64,000 nucleotides of DNA, taken from Lachnospiraceae bacterium UBA7093 (lineage in GTDB: Bacteria > Bacillota > Clostridia > Lachnospirales > Lachnospiraceae). The notes under the pieces are model-generated. The model had not been told where the DNA came from and did not search any database. It saw nothing but the letters and a program-made list of their open reading frames with translations. How positions within the stretch are numbered: the stretch's first letter is position 1; each line of letters begins with the position of its first letter. The translations under genes were made by a program, and so were the position numbers. Shown here piece after piece: positions 27,214 through 36,740 of this stretch. The stretch is taken from NCBI GenBank assembly GCA_002492465.1, contig DKYT01000062.1:12589-76588 (forward strand). The letters run 5' to 3'.

Positions 27214-29007
27214 CTAGGTTTCCTCCCCGGGAAGGGGGAGGATGGATGCCATAACATAAAAAGGAAATGAAAGTACCATAAAATAGACGTAGCGAAATTC
27301 GGTGGCGACGGGGGTGGCTATGAGTACGGTTAGCAGCAGGGCGACGCTGGGGAGGTAGAGGATCAGCTTTTTCTTTTCTTCCCGCACCAGGCTGTTGCCG
27401 ATGCAGAAGATGAGAATCCAGCACATGACGCCCATGCTCCAGAGGGTGCCGTAAAGGGGAACCATGCCGCCTAGTTTGATAGCGATTTCCTTTGCCTTGA
27501 TGACCAGGGGACCCCGAATCAGCGGAGTGTGGGATACCCCTAAGGAGGTGGCGCTTACGCCTTCCGCTTCCGCTACCAGATAAAAGGAATCGGGATACCA
27601 GTAGCCGTAGGTCTGATGGATGTAGGCAGTGAGATAATCTCCGGGATAACGGAGTCCCAGGGTAAGCCACAGCTTCAGAAATTCGCTCTTGTGGGCGGCA
27701 AGGTATTCCTGATGTCCAGCTCTTACCAGTTCTTTGATGTTATCGGCAAAGTAAGGGTCGTATAATTTTTTGATATAAGTAAGATCCACCACCTGCTGGA
27801 TTTGCTCCAATTCCCGGGGAGCAAGGGGACGGTCGTTGCACAGGACGGCGCTGACCTGCTGAATGGGAATGGAAAGGGACTCCACCAGATCCGGCTGGGT
27901 GACCTGAAAGGCGTTCATAATCGGATATTTAACGATTATGGCGCCAAGGAGAATACCGAAAACCGCAGGAAACATCACTTTTTTACTTTTGCGGAAGTGA
28001 AGCAGCAGGAAAGGCAGGCACAGCAGAAAAGCGTACCAGCCGTTGGAACGGAACAGGCACAGCATCAGTCCGGAAATAAGAAACAGGCATAGTTCCCCGG
28101 CTGTCCGCCGACAGAACAGGCGGAGCATGGCGCTGCCAAAAACCAGGACTGCCGCGGCAAAGGGAATGTCTTTCCATACGGTAACAGAATAGACGCCATG
28201 GTAGGGTACCAGCGCATAAAATAAAGTAATGACCAGACAGATCCAGGGTTTAACCCGATAGATCGTTAAAGTGCCTGTAAAATACGATACGCTGAAGGAA
28301 AGGATGCACATTTGAAAAAAGGTATAAAAGGACATGCCGATCAGCATACTGCCGGTGAGTTGAAATCCCAGGGTATAGAGCAGCTTCATAAGAAGGGTAT
28401 GTACCCAGGGGTGATGGTTGCTGTAGGGGATAACCCCCAGAACCTGCTCAAACTGGTTGATGCTGTCAGGGGTCATGATGCCGGGATATTGATAAAGAAA
28501 ATAGGGGAGCCAGCAGACCATGCAGAGCAAAAAGGTGCAAAGAACCATATGCTTTTGATAAAAAAGGCGAATGGATTTTGTCTTCGATGCAGAGGCGGTG
28601 CAGACATCGGAAAAAAGAAAAGCGTTAAGCCGCTCTCTGTTTCCAAGAAGTAAAAATCCCAGGGTAACCAGATAATAAAAAAGCGATACAAAGCCCAGGA
28701 AAACTGCGCATAGAATGCCCATAATAAACAGAGGATTGGTAAGAGTATTAATATAGTGAGGATAATCTACCGCCATGTACAACAGGGAAAAGCAGCATCC
28801 GATCACAAGGGCGTTGACAGATAATTTACGGCGGTTTGAGAGATTGGAGGATGCAAGCTTTTCATCTATATAGCAATAAAAAAGAAAGCTGAAAAGAAAA
28901 AGAATCACGGTAAGGATGTTTCCCGGTTCAAAACGGCTGGCTTTCATAAGCGCCCAGGTGGTGAAGAAGCTTTGAAAGAACTTTACAAGGAAGCGTGATC
29001 TGGACAT
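27214..29007 (-). CDS. Large polytopic membrane protein, probably DUF6020-like
   Basis: Protein of 597 residues with about thirteen hydrophobic segments. The extracytoplasmic stretch YPGIMTPDSINQFEQV followed by SNHHPWVHTLLMKLLY resembles the acidic and His-rich first loops of GT-C fold glycosyltransferases and the DUF6020 proteins of Lachnospiraceae; the family name is from memory and not certain. The start at 29007 is preceded by AGGAGA, whereas the longer open frame to 29160 runs into repeat element E2. Role in envelope glycan or lipid modification is inferred only. Confidence 0.7.
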   Translation of the reverse strand: MSRSRFLVKFFQSFFTTWALMKASRFEPGNILTVILFLFSFLFYCYIDEKLASSNLSNRRKLSVNALVIGCCFSLLYMAVDYPHYINTLTNPLFIMGILCAVFLGFVSLFYYLVTLGFLLLGNRERLNAFLFSDVCTASASKTKSIRLFYQKHMVLCTFLLCMVCWLPYFLYQYPGIMTPDSINQFEQVLGVIPYSNHHPWVHTLLMKLLYTLGFQLTGSMLIGMSFYTFFQMCILSFSVSYFTGTLTIYRVKPWICLVITLFYALVPYHGVYSVTVWKDIPFAAAVLVFGSAMLRLFCRRTAGELCLFLISGLMLCLFRSNGWYAFLLCLPFLLLHFRKSKKVMFPAVFGILLGAIIVKYPIMNAFQVTQPDLVESLSIPIQQVSAVLCNDRPLAPRELEQIQQVVDLTYIKKLYDPYFADNIKELVRAGHQEYLAAHKSEFLKLWLTLGLRYPGDYLTAYIHQTYGYWYPDSFYLVAEAEGVSATSLGVSHTPLIRGPLVIKAKEIAIKLGGMVPLYGTLWSMGVMCWILIFCIGNSLVREEKKKLILYLPSVALLLTVLIATPVATEFRYVYFMVLSFPFYVMASILPLPGEET

Positions 29008-29115
29008 GATAATATCTCCTGTTCTAAAAATATATCCTGTGGTATGATATAAAAGATGTAATAAAAATACTATAGTGTATGAAAAACAACTTGTCAATAA
29101 ATCGTCAGTAGGAAT

Positions 29116-29334
29116 TAGGGCAATCGTCTGAACCCTTGTCCCGCTGCTTTGGCGCGGCATTATGGCTGGGCGGAGAGTCTTGTGGGACGCCTGTTGTCTT
29201 TAGGGGTTCAGTGCGGTCTCAAAATCGGATTTCACTAACGGAATGGGCAAAAACATCGAAGGATTTACGGGTCGGAGCCAGCGGCATCCGTGCCGCGCCA
29301 AAGCAGCGGGACAAGGGTTCAGACGATTGCCTAA
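29116..29334. repeat. Inverted-repeat element E2 with perfect 41-bp arms
   Basis: Arms at 29119-29159 and 29291-29331 are exact reverse complements for 41 bases (starting GGCAATCGTCTGAACCCTTG), with a 131-base interior. The interior holds the same core as E1: AAATCGGATTTCACTAAC at 29222 and GAGCCAGCGGCATCCGTGCC at 29275, 53 bases apart versus 52 in E1. The arms are unrelated to those of E1. The element ends 20 bases before the GT2 start codon and fills most of the divergent gap 29008-29353. Confidence 0.85.
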
Positions 29335-29353
29335 ATAAAGAAGGGAGGCTGCT

Positions 29354-30388
29354 ATGCAGAAGAATGGCTCTGGGATTACCATCAGTTTATGTATGATCGT
29401 CAAAAATGAGGAACGGGTTTTGAGACGGTGTCTTGACAGTATCTGTGATTTGATGGATGAGATCATTATTGTGGATACCGGTTCCGAGGACAGGACGAAG
29501 GAGATCGGGGCAGAGTATACGGATCGTATCTATGATTTTTCATGGACGGGGGATTTTTCGGACGCAAGGAATTTTTCCTTTTCCAAGGCAAGGTGCGATT
29601 ACATTTACACTGCAGATGCAGACGAGGTGTTGGATGAGGAGAACAGGGAGAAGTTTCGCATGCTCAAGGAAAGTCTTCTGCCGGAAGTGGAGATCGTGCA
29701 GATGTATTACGGCAATCAGCTCTCCATGGGAAGCGTTTATAATTTTGATCAGGAGCTTCGTCCCAAGCTCTTTAAACGGCTGCGCGCCTTTAACTGGATA
29801 GACCCGGTACATGAAACGGTGCGGCTTCTGCCGGTGGTTTTTGACAGCGATATTGTGATTACCCACCTGCCGGAAAAGAGTCATGCGGGACGGGATCTGG
29901 AGATTTTTGGAAGGATGGCGGAGAAGGGCGCGGCTTTGTCCGGGCGGCTGATCAATATGTATGCCAGGGAACTGCTTATTTCCGGAACGGAAAAGGATCT
30001 AAACAGAGCCGAGGGCTATTTTACAAAGCTTGCCGATGGAGAAGAGACAACCCCTGAGAACCTGAAGGAGGCGCTGTGCGTGGTGGTGAAGGCGGCGAGA
30101 GTACGGGGGGATTTCCTGAAAATGTACCGCTATGCCATGAAGGACATTGCAAGCGAAGGGGTAAGCGAGATCTGCTTTGAACTGGGGGAATATTACTTTG
30201 GACAAAAAGAGTATCAGGAGGCGGCGATCTGGTTTTATAATGCGGCTTATGAGACGCATAGTATTTTGAACCTTCACAGCAGCGGCGATCTGCCCCTTAT
30301 GGGGCTTGCCCGCTGCTATGAGGCAATGGGCATGGAAGAACAGGAAAAGGAGTACAAAAAAGCGGCCGCAGATTGGCGGATGCCCTGA
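29354..30388 (+). CDS. GT2 family glycosyltransferase with TPR-like C terminus
   Basis: Protein of 344 residues. The N-terminal GT-A fold begins ISLCMIVKNEERVLRRCLDS, with the nucleotide-binding VDTGSEDRTKEI segment and the DXD-like motif TADADEVL (about residue 93). The C-terminal half is helical with tetratricopeptide-like repeats (YYFGQKEYQEAAIWFYNAAY). This architecture matches the SunS-like/TPR glycosyltransferases common in clostridia. AAGGGAGG precedes the ATG, and E2 lies directly upstream in what may be its 5' leader. Confidence 0.88.
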   Translation: MQKNGSGITISLCMIVKNEERVLRRCLDSICDLMDEIIIVDTGSEDRTKEIGAEYTDRIYDFSWTGDFSDARNFSFSKARCDYIYTADADEVLDEENREKFRMLKESLLPEVEIVQMYYGNQLSMGSVYNFDQELRPKLFKRLRAFNWIDPVHETVRLLPVVFDSDIVITHLPEKSHAGRDLEIFGRMAEKGAALSGRLINMYARELLISGTEKDLNRAEGYFTKLADGEETTPENLKEALCVVVKAARVRGDFLKMYRYAMKDIASEGVSEICFELGEYYFGQKEYQEAAIWFYNAAYETHSILNLHSSGDLPLMGLARCYEAMGMEEQEKEYKKAAADWRMP

Positions 30389-30458
30389 AAACTGCTTGCA
30401 CCCGGGACTGGATAATGTTACCATAGGAACGGAGTTTGAAGGATAGAAAGGAATTTGT

Positions 30459-31544
30459 ATGAGCACTTGTATGAGCTGGGAAAAGAATGTGCGGAAAGTG
30501 GAGCCTTATGTGGCGGGAGAACAGCCCAGGGAGAGGGATGTGATTAAGTTAAATACCAACGAGTGTCCCTATCCTCCTGCGCCCGGCGTAAAAAAGATTG
30601 CCGAAACCATGGATTGTGACAGACTGCGGCTTTATCCGGATATGAATGGGGAAAAGCTGGTAAACGCATTGGCTGACTATTATCAGGTGACTCCGGAGCA
30701 GGTCTTTGTAGGGGTTGGATCGGATGACGTCCTAGCCCTTGCTTTTATGACCTTTTTCAATGGGGAAAAGCCTGTTTTGTTTCCGGATATTACCTATTCT
30801 TTTTATGACGTATGGGCACAGCTTTTCAGGATTCCCTACAAGCAGTGTCCCCTTGATGAGAATTTCCGTATTCAAAAGCAGGATTATTTAAAGCCCAATG
30901 GGGGGATTGTGATTCCTAACCCCAATGCGCCTACAGGCGTACTGGAGGATACGGAGCTGTTTGAGGAGATCATCGCCGGAAATCCGGGATCGGCAGTTAT
31001 TGTGGACGAGGCGTATGTGGATTTTGGAGGTCGGAGCATGCTCCCTCTGATTGGCAAGTATGATAACCTGATGGTGGTGCAGACCTTTTCAAAGTCTCGT
31101 GCTATGGCGGGGATCCGGATCGGCTTTGCCATTGCAAGTGAGAAAATGATCGGATATTTAAAAGATGTGAAATTTTCTTTCAATTCTTACACCATGAACA
31201 TGCCTTCTATTGAGATGGGCACGGAAGCAATTTTAGACGACGCTTATTTCCGGGAAATCGTGGGAAAGATCATAAGGACAAGGGAATGGACCAAGAAGGA
31301 AATGGCGAGACTGGGATTTACCTTTCAGGATTCTAAGAGTAATTTCCTGTTTGTCACTCACAAGAAGGTGAAAGCGGAGGAGATTTTTCTTGCGTTGAAG
31401 GAAAATCATATTTATGTGAGACATTGGAAGAAACCGAGAATTGACAACTATCTGCGTATTACCATCGGAACGGATGAACAGATGCAGAGGCTGATTGGCT
31501 TTTTAGAAAAATATTTATTATTAATGGAGGAAAACAATGATTAA
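30459..31544 (+). CDS. hisC: Histidinol-phosphate aminotransferase
   Basis: PLP-dependent fold-type I aminotransferase, 361 residues, acting in histidine biosynthesis on imidazole-acetol phosphate. Seen: LNTNECPYPPAP near the N terminus, GVGSDDVLALAF, NPNAPTGVL, VDEAYVDFGG and the Schiff-base lysine in TFSKSRAMAG (about residue 213). No other his genes are adjacent, so a broader aromatic or histidinol-phosphate specificity is possible. AAAGGA sits seven bases before ATG 30459; a second in-frame ATG at 30471 lies in a direct repeat of TGAGC. The gene overlaps the next by eight bases. Confidence 0.88.
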   Translation: MSTCMSWEKNVRKVEPYVAGEQPRERDVIKLNTNECPYPPAPGVKKIAETMDCDRLRLYPDMNGEKLVNALADYYQVTPEQVFVGVGSDDVLALAFMTFFNGEKPVLFPDITYSFYDVWAQLFRIPYKQCPLDENFRIQKQDYLKPNGGIVIPNPNAPTGVLEDTELFEEIIAGNPGSAVIVDEAYVDFGGRSMLPLIGKYDNLMVVQTFSKSRAMAGIRIGFAIASEKMIGYLKDVKFSFNSYTMNMPSIEMGTEAILDDAYFREIVGKIIRTREWTKKEMARLGFTFQDSKSNFLFVTHKKVKAEEIFLALKENHIYVRHWKKPRIDNYLRITIGTDEQMQRLIGFLEKYLLLMEENND

Positions 31545-32382
31545 AACAATTTTAAAAGGTATGGTAATGGGAGTTGCAAATATTATTCCCGGTGTCAGCG
31601 GAGGAACCATGGCGGTTTCCATGGGAATTTACGATAAACTGATCCATTGCGTGACCCATTTGTTTAAGGAATTTAAGGAAAGCCTGAAATTTTTAATTCC
31701 TGTTGCCTTGGGAATCGGCATTGCCCTGGTGGGTTTATCTTTTATCATTGAGCCCGCTTTTGCCCATTTTCCCTTGCAGACCAACTGCCTGTTTGTGGGA
31801 TTGATCGTAGGAGGGCTCCCGGCAGTTATAAAGAAGGTGAAGGGAAAAGGCGTTAAGCTAAGTTATGTGATTCCCTTTCTTGTGTTCTTTGGGATTGTGG
31901 TAGGCATGGCTGCAATGGGAGAGCAGGAAGGCGCCGCGGCGGATTTGTCCGTTAACCTCTGGTCAGTGATTAAGCTGTTTGTGGTAGGCATCATTGCCTC
32001 TGCAACCATGGTCATTCCCGGTGTCAGCGGTTCTATGATGCTGTTGCTTATGGGTTATTACAATCCCATTGTTGCTACTATCAAAAATTTTGTAACCGCC
32101 CTTGCTTCCTTTGACGTAAACGGTATTTTGCAGAGCTGCGGCGTTTTGGTTCCCATGGGACTGGGAATTGTGGTTGGTATTTTTGCCATTGCGAAGTTGA
32201 TTGAGGTTATTTTTGAGAAGTTTCCCATGCAGGCTTATTGGGCGATTATCGGTCTGATTGTTGCATCGCCCTTCGCTATCTTTTTACTGGGAGAGATCGG
32301 AAGCATTACGGTGATGAGTGTGGCAGTCAGTGTTGTTACCTTTGCCGTAGGTTTTGTTGTAGCATTGAAATTAGGTGATTAA
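31537..32382 (+). CDS. DUF368 family membrane protein (undecaprenyl-phosphate translocase, PopT-like)
   Basis: Protein of 281 residues with about eight membrane segments and the repeated DUF368 signature IIPGVSGGTMAVSMGIYDKL near the N terminus and VIPGVSGSMMLLLMGYY near residue 160. DUF368 proteins (PopT) have been shown in other bacteria to return undecaprenyl phosphate across the membrane for cell-wall synthesis. It overlaps hisC by eight bases. A DedA-family protein, the other class of such recyclers, is encoded at 42962. Confidence 0.88.
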   Translation: MIKTILKGMVMGVANIIPGVSGGTMAVSMGIYDKLIHCVTHLFKEFKESLKFLIPVALGIGIALVGLSFIIEPAFAHFPLQTNCLFVGLIVGGLPAVIKKVKGKGVKLSYVIPFLVFFGIVVGMAAMGEQEGAAADLSVNLWSVIKLFVVGIIASATMVIPGVSGSMMLLLMGYYNPIVATIKNFVTALASFDVNGILQSCGVLVPMGLGIVVGIFAIAKLIEVIFEKFPMQAYWAIIGLIVASPFAIFLLGEIGSITVMSVAVSVVTFAVGFVVALKLGD

Positions 32383-32384
32383 GG

Positions 32385-33200
32385 TTGGAAGCATATACGG
32401 ATTTTGCAAGTGTATATGATGTTTTTATGGATGATGTGCCCTATGAAAAGTGGGCTGATTTTCTGGCGGAGCTGATTGAAAAATATGGCGTTTCAGCGCC
32501 AGGAACGGCAGCGCCCCAGGACAGATCAGAAATGCTGCTTCAGTCGGAGCGGAATCTTGTACTGGATCTGGGCTGTGGAACGGGTACTTTGACGGAGTTT
32601 TTATACCGTAAGGGCTATGATATGATAGGGGTGGACAATTCCCAGGAGATGCTGAATGCAGCAATGGCAAAGAAGGAAAGGACAGGCAGCGAGATTCTGT
32701 ATCTTTGCCAGGATATGAGAGAACTGGATTTATACAGCACCGTGGGGACGGTGGTATGCGTCTGCGACTCGGTGAATTACCTGTTGGAGGATGAGGACGT
32801 GGCGGATACTTTTTTGCGGGTGAACAATTATCTCTATCCCGGCGGTATCTTCATTTTTGATTTTAATACGGTTTATAAGTATGAAACGGTGATTGGAGAT
32901 ACCACCATTGCAGAAAACAGAGAAACCTGCAGCTTTATCTGGGAAAACTACTACCATGAGGATGAGCGGTTAAATGAGTATGATCTCACGGTTTTTGTGA
33001 AGGAAGATCAGGAAGAATTGTTCAGACGGTTTACAGAGACGCATTTTCAGAGAGGCTATACCCTTTCGGAGATGAGAGCCTTTGTGGAAAATGCGGGAAT
33101 GGAAGTGGCGCTTGTGCTGGATGCGGATACCCATGAACCGCCTAGAGAGTGCAGCGAGAGAATCTATGTGGTTGCCAGGGAATGCAGGAAAAAGAAGTAA
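32385..33200 (+). CDS. Class I SAM-dependent methyltransferase
   Basis: Protein of 271 residues with the SAM-binding motif VLDLGCGTGTLTEFL (about residues 62-76), the acidic end of strand 2 in MIGVDNSQEML and the motif VVCVCDSVNYL. The start is a TTG at 32385, the only start that keeps the family N terminus EAYTDFASVYDVFMDDVPYE; AGGTGATTAAGG lies upstream and overlaps the previous stop. The substrate is unknown. It sits between the DUF368 gene and Hsp33. Confidence 0.88.
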   Translation: MEAYTDFASVYDVFMDDVPYEKWADFLAELIEKYGVSAPGTAAPQDRSEMLLQSERNLVLDLGCGTGTLTEFLYRKGYDMIGVDNSQEMLNAAMAKKERTGSEILYLCQDMRELDLYSTVGTVVCVCDSVNYLLEDEDVADTFLRVNNYLYPGGIFIFDFNTVYKYETVIGDTTIAENRETCSFIWENYYHEDERLNEYDLTVFVKEDQEELFRRFTETHFQRGYTLSEMRAFVENAGMEVALVLDADTHEPPRECSERIYVVARECRKKK

Positions 33201-33218
33201 AGAGAGAGGTTTGTGGTA

Positions 33219-34097
33219 ATGTCAGATTATATTGTCAGGGCAACGGCGGCAAATGCACAGATCAGGGCTTTCGGCGCCGTTACAAGAGATCTGGTGGAAG
33301 CGGCAAGAAAGGCGCATAATACAAGCCCGGTGGTTTCCGCGGCGTTGGGAAGGCTTATGACCGGTGGCGTGATGATGGGAGCAATGCTAAAAGGGGAGCA
33401 GGATTTATTGACTTTACAGGTCAGCGGAGACGGTCCCTTGAAGGGTATGACGGTTACAGCGGACAGCAAGGGTAATGTCAAGGGATATGCCAATGAACCC
33501 CAGGTAATGCTTCCTCCAAGCAAGGCGGGCAAGTTGGACGTAGGCGGTGCTGTCGGAACGGGGATGCTCAGGGTCATCAAGGATATGGGTTTAAAAGAGC
33601 CTTATATAGGGCAGACTGTATTACAGACAGGAGAAATCGCAGAAGATCTCACCTATTATTTTGCAGCATCGGAGCAGGTGCCTTCCAGCGTGGGGCTGGG
33701 TGTTTTAATGGAAAGAGACAATACCGTAAAACAGGCGGGAGGCTTTATCCTTCAACTGATGCCCTTTGCGGAAGAGGGAGTGATTGCTCAGCTGGAACAA
33801 AACCTTGGGGAATTTTCCTCTGTGACCCAGGTCCTGGAGGAGGGAAAGACACCGGAGGAATTGCTGGGGCTTCTCTTAAAAGGGCTGGATATGGAGGTTG
33901 TGGACACCATGCCGGCGCAGTTTTATTGTAACTGCGATAAAAAGCGGGTAGAGAAGGCGATTATAAGTATTGGGAAAAAAGAAATCAAGGAAATGATTTC
34001 AGAAAATAAGAGTATTGAGGTCAACTGTCATTTTTGCAACACTTCCTATACCTTTACCGTGGAGGAACTGAAGGAACTGCTGGCAAAGAGCAGATAA
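33219..34097 (+). CDS. hslO: Hsp33 redox-regulated chaperonin
   Basis: Protein of 292 residues matching Hsp33: N-terminal SDYIVRATAANAQIRAFG, mid-domain VGTGMLRVIKDMG, and a C-terminal zinc switch of CNC (about residue 236) and CHFC (about 270). Oxidation of these four cysteines releases zinc and switches on holdase activity. ATG 33219 is preferred over GTG 33213 because GAGAGAGG is then nine bases upstream. Confidence 0.93.
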   Translation: MSDYIVRATAANAQIRAFGAVTRDLVEAARKAHNTSPVVSAALGRLMTGGVMMGAMLKGEQDLLTLQVSGDGPLKGMTVTADSKGNVKGYANEPQVMLPPSKAGKLDVGGAVGTGMLRVIKDMGLKEPYIGQTVLQTGEIAEDLTYYFAASEQVPSSVGLGVLMERDNTVKQAGGFILQLMPFAEEGVIAQLEQNLGEFSSVTQVLEEGKTPEELLGLLLKGLDMEVVDTMPAQFYCNCDKKRVEKAIISIGKKEIKEMISENKSIEVNCHFCNTSYTFTVEELKELLAKSR

Positions 34098-34138
34098 AAG
34101 GGAGCGTTGACGGGCAGAAGACCGGCGAGGAATAAAGT

Positions 34139-36052
34139 ATGAAGCATGGATTTGTGAAAGCAGCGGCTGTTACCCCCAAAATTAAGGTGGCGGATACAAT
34201 TTACAACAGAGAACAGATTTGTGCAGGGCTTGAGGAGGCTTCCGGGAAAGGCGCGAAAATAATCGTTTTCCCGGAGCTTTGTTTAAGCGGCTATACCTGC
34301 GGAGATCTTTTTTTACAGGAAAGGCTGCTTGCCTCCTGCAGGGAAGAGCTGCACAGGGTTGCGGAATGTACAAAAGGGAAAGATGCTCTGGTGTTTGTGG
34401 GACTTCCTCTGGAGCGGGAAGGGAAGCTTTATAATGTGGCGGCAGCGCTTCATAATGGGGAGATTTTGTGCTTTATTCCCAAGGCATTTATTCCTTCTTA
34501 TGGAGAATTTTATGAGACCAGGCATTTTGCGCCGGGAAACAGGCAGGCTGTCTCTTTCGATTTTGATGGAAAGGAAATTCCTTTCGGTACGGATATTTTG
34601 CTGAAGGCGGAGGGAATGGAGGGGCTTGTGGCAGGCTGCGAGATTTGCGAGGATCTTTGGACGCCCAACGGACCGGGAATTTTCCATGCCCTGGCGGGGG
34701 CGACGGTTTTGGTGAATCTGTCAGCCTCCAATGAAACCATCGGAAAGGACGCTTATCGGGAAATGCTGGTGAAGTCCGCCAGCGCAAGGCTGATTGCAGG
34801 CTATGTATATTGCAGCAGCGGTGAAGGAGAATCTACGCAGGATCTGGTATTCGGCGGTCATGACATAATTGCGGAGAACGGAACCATACTGGCGCAGGAA
34901 AAGCAGTTTAGCAGCCAGATTTTGTATGGAGACATAGATGTAAACAGGCTGCGTATGGAGCGAAGGAGGAGGAGCACCTTTCAATGCAGTGAAAAGAATA
35001 ATTATCTGGTGCTTTCCTTTGGGCTTAAGAAGGAGGAAACTGGTCTTTCCCGCACATTTCCGCAAACTCCTTTTGTGCCTGCGGACGAGGAGGAAAGGGA
35101 GAGGCGGTGTGAAGAAATCTTATGGATTCAGTCGGCAGGGTTGCGGAAGCGGTATGAGCATACAGGCTGTCAAAAAGCGGTGATCGGGGTCTCCGGCGGA
35201 CTGGATTCTACTCTGGCGCTTCTGGTGACGGTAAAAACCTTTGATGGGCTGAAGCTGGAGAGAAAAAATATTATTGGAGTTACCATGCCCTGTTTTGGAA
35301 CCACAGACAGAACTTATGATAATGCCTGCAGGCTGATCCGAAGTCTGGGAGTGACATTGGAAGAGGTGAATATTCAAGCTGCCGTTACCGGGCATTTCAA
35401 AGATATCGGACAGAGTATGGAGAATCATGATGTGACCTATGAAAATGGTCAGGCAAGAGAAAGGACGCAGGTTCTTATGGATATTGCCAACAGGGAAGGG
35501 GGCATGGTGATTGGTACCGGAGATATGTCCGAGCTTGCCCTGGGATGGGCTACCTACAACGGGGATCATATGTCCATGTATGGCGTCAATGCAGGCGTTC
35601 CCAAAACGCTGGTACGTTATCTGGTAGGATTTTATGCGGATACCTGCGGGAAGGAGGAACTGAAAAAGATTTTGCTGGATGTGCTTGACACGCCGGTAAG
35701 CCCGGAGCTTCTGCCTCCGGTGGAGGGAAGCATTTCCCAGAAAACAGAGGATCTGGTAGGACCATACGAACTGCATGATTTTTTCTTGTACTATATGCTG
35801 CGGTGGGGCTATGAGCCGGCTAAGATTTACCGTATCGCAAAGCAGTCCTTTTGCGGAGTATATGAGAACGAAATTATTTTGAAATGGATGAAGGTTTTTT
35901 ACCGTAGATTTTTTTCTCAGCAGTTTAAGCGTTCCTGCCTTCCGGACGGACCCAAGGTAGGGAGCGTCGCAGTATCCCCCCGGGGAGATCTCCGGATGCC
36001 TTCGGATGCCTGTGTGAGGGTTTGGATGGAACAGCTTGAAAAGCTAACTTAA
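34139..36052 (+). CDS. nadE: Glutamine-dependent NAD+ synthetase
   Basis: Protein of 637 residues combining a nitrilase-type glutaminase domain (catalytic Glu in FPELCLSGY, Lys in FIPKAFIP, Cys in GCEICEDLW, about residue 177) with a C-terminal NAD synthetase having the PP-loop SGGLDSTLALL (about 352-362) and the motif GTGDMSELALGW. It converts nicotinic acid adenine dinucleotide to NAD with ammonia tunnelled from glutamine. Length matches the two-domain bacterial form. The preceding gene ends 41 bases upstream. Confidence 0.95.
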   Translation: MKHGFVKAAAVTPKIKVADTIYNREQICAGLEEASGKGAKIIVFPELCLSGYTCGDLFLQERLLASCREELHRVAECTKGKDALVFVGLPLEREGKLYNVAAALHNGEILCFIPKAFIPSYGEFYETRHFAPGNRQAVSFDFDGKEIPFGTDILLKAEGMEGLVAGCEICEDLWTPNGPGIFHALAGATVLVNLSASNETIGKDAYREMLVKSASARLIAGYVYCSSGEGESTQDLVFGGHDIIAENGTILAQEKQFSSQILYGDIDVNRLRMERRRRSTFQCSEKNNYLVLSFGLKKEETGLSRTFPQTPFVPADEEERERRCEEILWIQSAGLRKRYEHTGCQKAVIGVSGGLDSTLALLVTVKTFDGLKLERKNIIGVTMPCFGTTDRTYDNACRLIRSLGVTLEEVNIQAAVTGHFKDIGQSMENHDVTYENGQARERTQVLMDIANREGGMVIGTGDMSELALGWATYNGDHMSMYGVNAGVPKTLVRYLVGFYADTCGKEELKKILLDVLDTPVSPELLPPVEGSISQKTEDLVGPYELHDFFLYYMLRWGYEPAKIYRIAKQSFCGVYENEIILKWMKVFYRRFFSQQFKRSCLPDGPKVGSVAVSPRGDLRMPSDACVRVWMEQLEKLT

Positions 36053-36158
36053 AAATAAGGTTTTGTGCCCTGTTTCACAGAAAATAAAAATACCATACAA
36101 GGTATAAATCCCTGTTATTTATAATACTATAGTAAAAAGAATGTAACGGGGATAGCCT

Positions 36159-36638
36159 ATGAGCTCCAAAACTAAAATAGTTGTACTTCATCTGAAAGAA
36201 TTAATATATACCGGCATTTTTGCCCTGCTGGGAATATTATTTATCATTCTTATCATTATTATGTTTGTGCCCAGGGATAAAAAGGAGAATGCTTCTATAG
36301 AGACGCCTGCCGCCACCTATGTGCCCGGCGTTTATACCACATCCCTGATCCTCAATGATAATGCGGTGGACGTGGAGGTCACGGTAGACGAGAACAATAT
36401 CAACGATATCCGCATCGTTAATCTGGATGAAGCTGTAACCACCATGTTTCCGTTGCTGGAGCCGTCTTTCGACGAACTGGCGAACCAGATTCTGAAGAGT
36501 CAGTCTTTGGAAGGCATTACGTATGCGGATGATAACAAATATACTTCTATGGTTTTGTTGAATGCGATTAAGACCTCGTTGGGGAAGGCGGCTCCGTCGC
36601 CGTCAGAGGGACCTTCTCCCTCTCCTTCGCCTACATAA
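36159..36638 (+). CDS. Small membrane-anchored protein with degenerate FMN-binding-like domain
   Basis: Protein of 159 residues. One membrane helix at about residues 15-38 (TGIFALLGILFIILIIIMFV) is followed by an outer domain YVPGVYTTSLILNDNAVDVE-VTVDENNINDIRIV and KYTSMVLLNAIKTSLGKA. The layout recalls FMN_bind domains, but the flavin-attaching SGAT motif is missing (DDNKYTS), so flavinylation is unlikely. The C-terminal tail is Ser/Pro repeats. TATAAT at 36120-36125 may be its -10 box. Function unknown. Confidence 0.65.
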   Translation: MSSKTKIVVLHLKELIYTGIFALLGILFIILIIIMFVPRDKKENASIETPAATYVPGVYTTSLILNDNAVDVEVTVDENNINDIRIVNLDEAVTTMFPLLEPSFDELANQILKSQSLEGITYADDNKYTSMVLLNAIKTSLGKAAPSPSEGPSPSPSPT

Positions 36639-36740
36639 CAGAGAGTGCCAATACGGGAGAAAATGATAATACTGGCTGTGATAGGAAAAGCTGGAGACAG
36701 AAAAGACCAGTTTACGTGACAAAGGAAAAAAGGTGTTTAT

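Noticed and set aside
26976..27257. Open frames on both strands within element E1
   Set aside because: They arise from the palindromic repeat (the two strands encode similar peptides) and have no ribosome sites.
29008..29160. N-terminal extension of the membrane protein at 27214
   Set aside because: The extension runs into the arm of repeat element E2, and a proper ribosome site precedes 29007.
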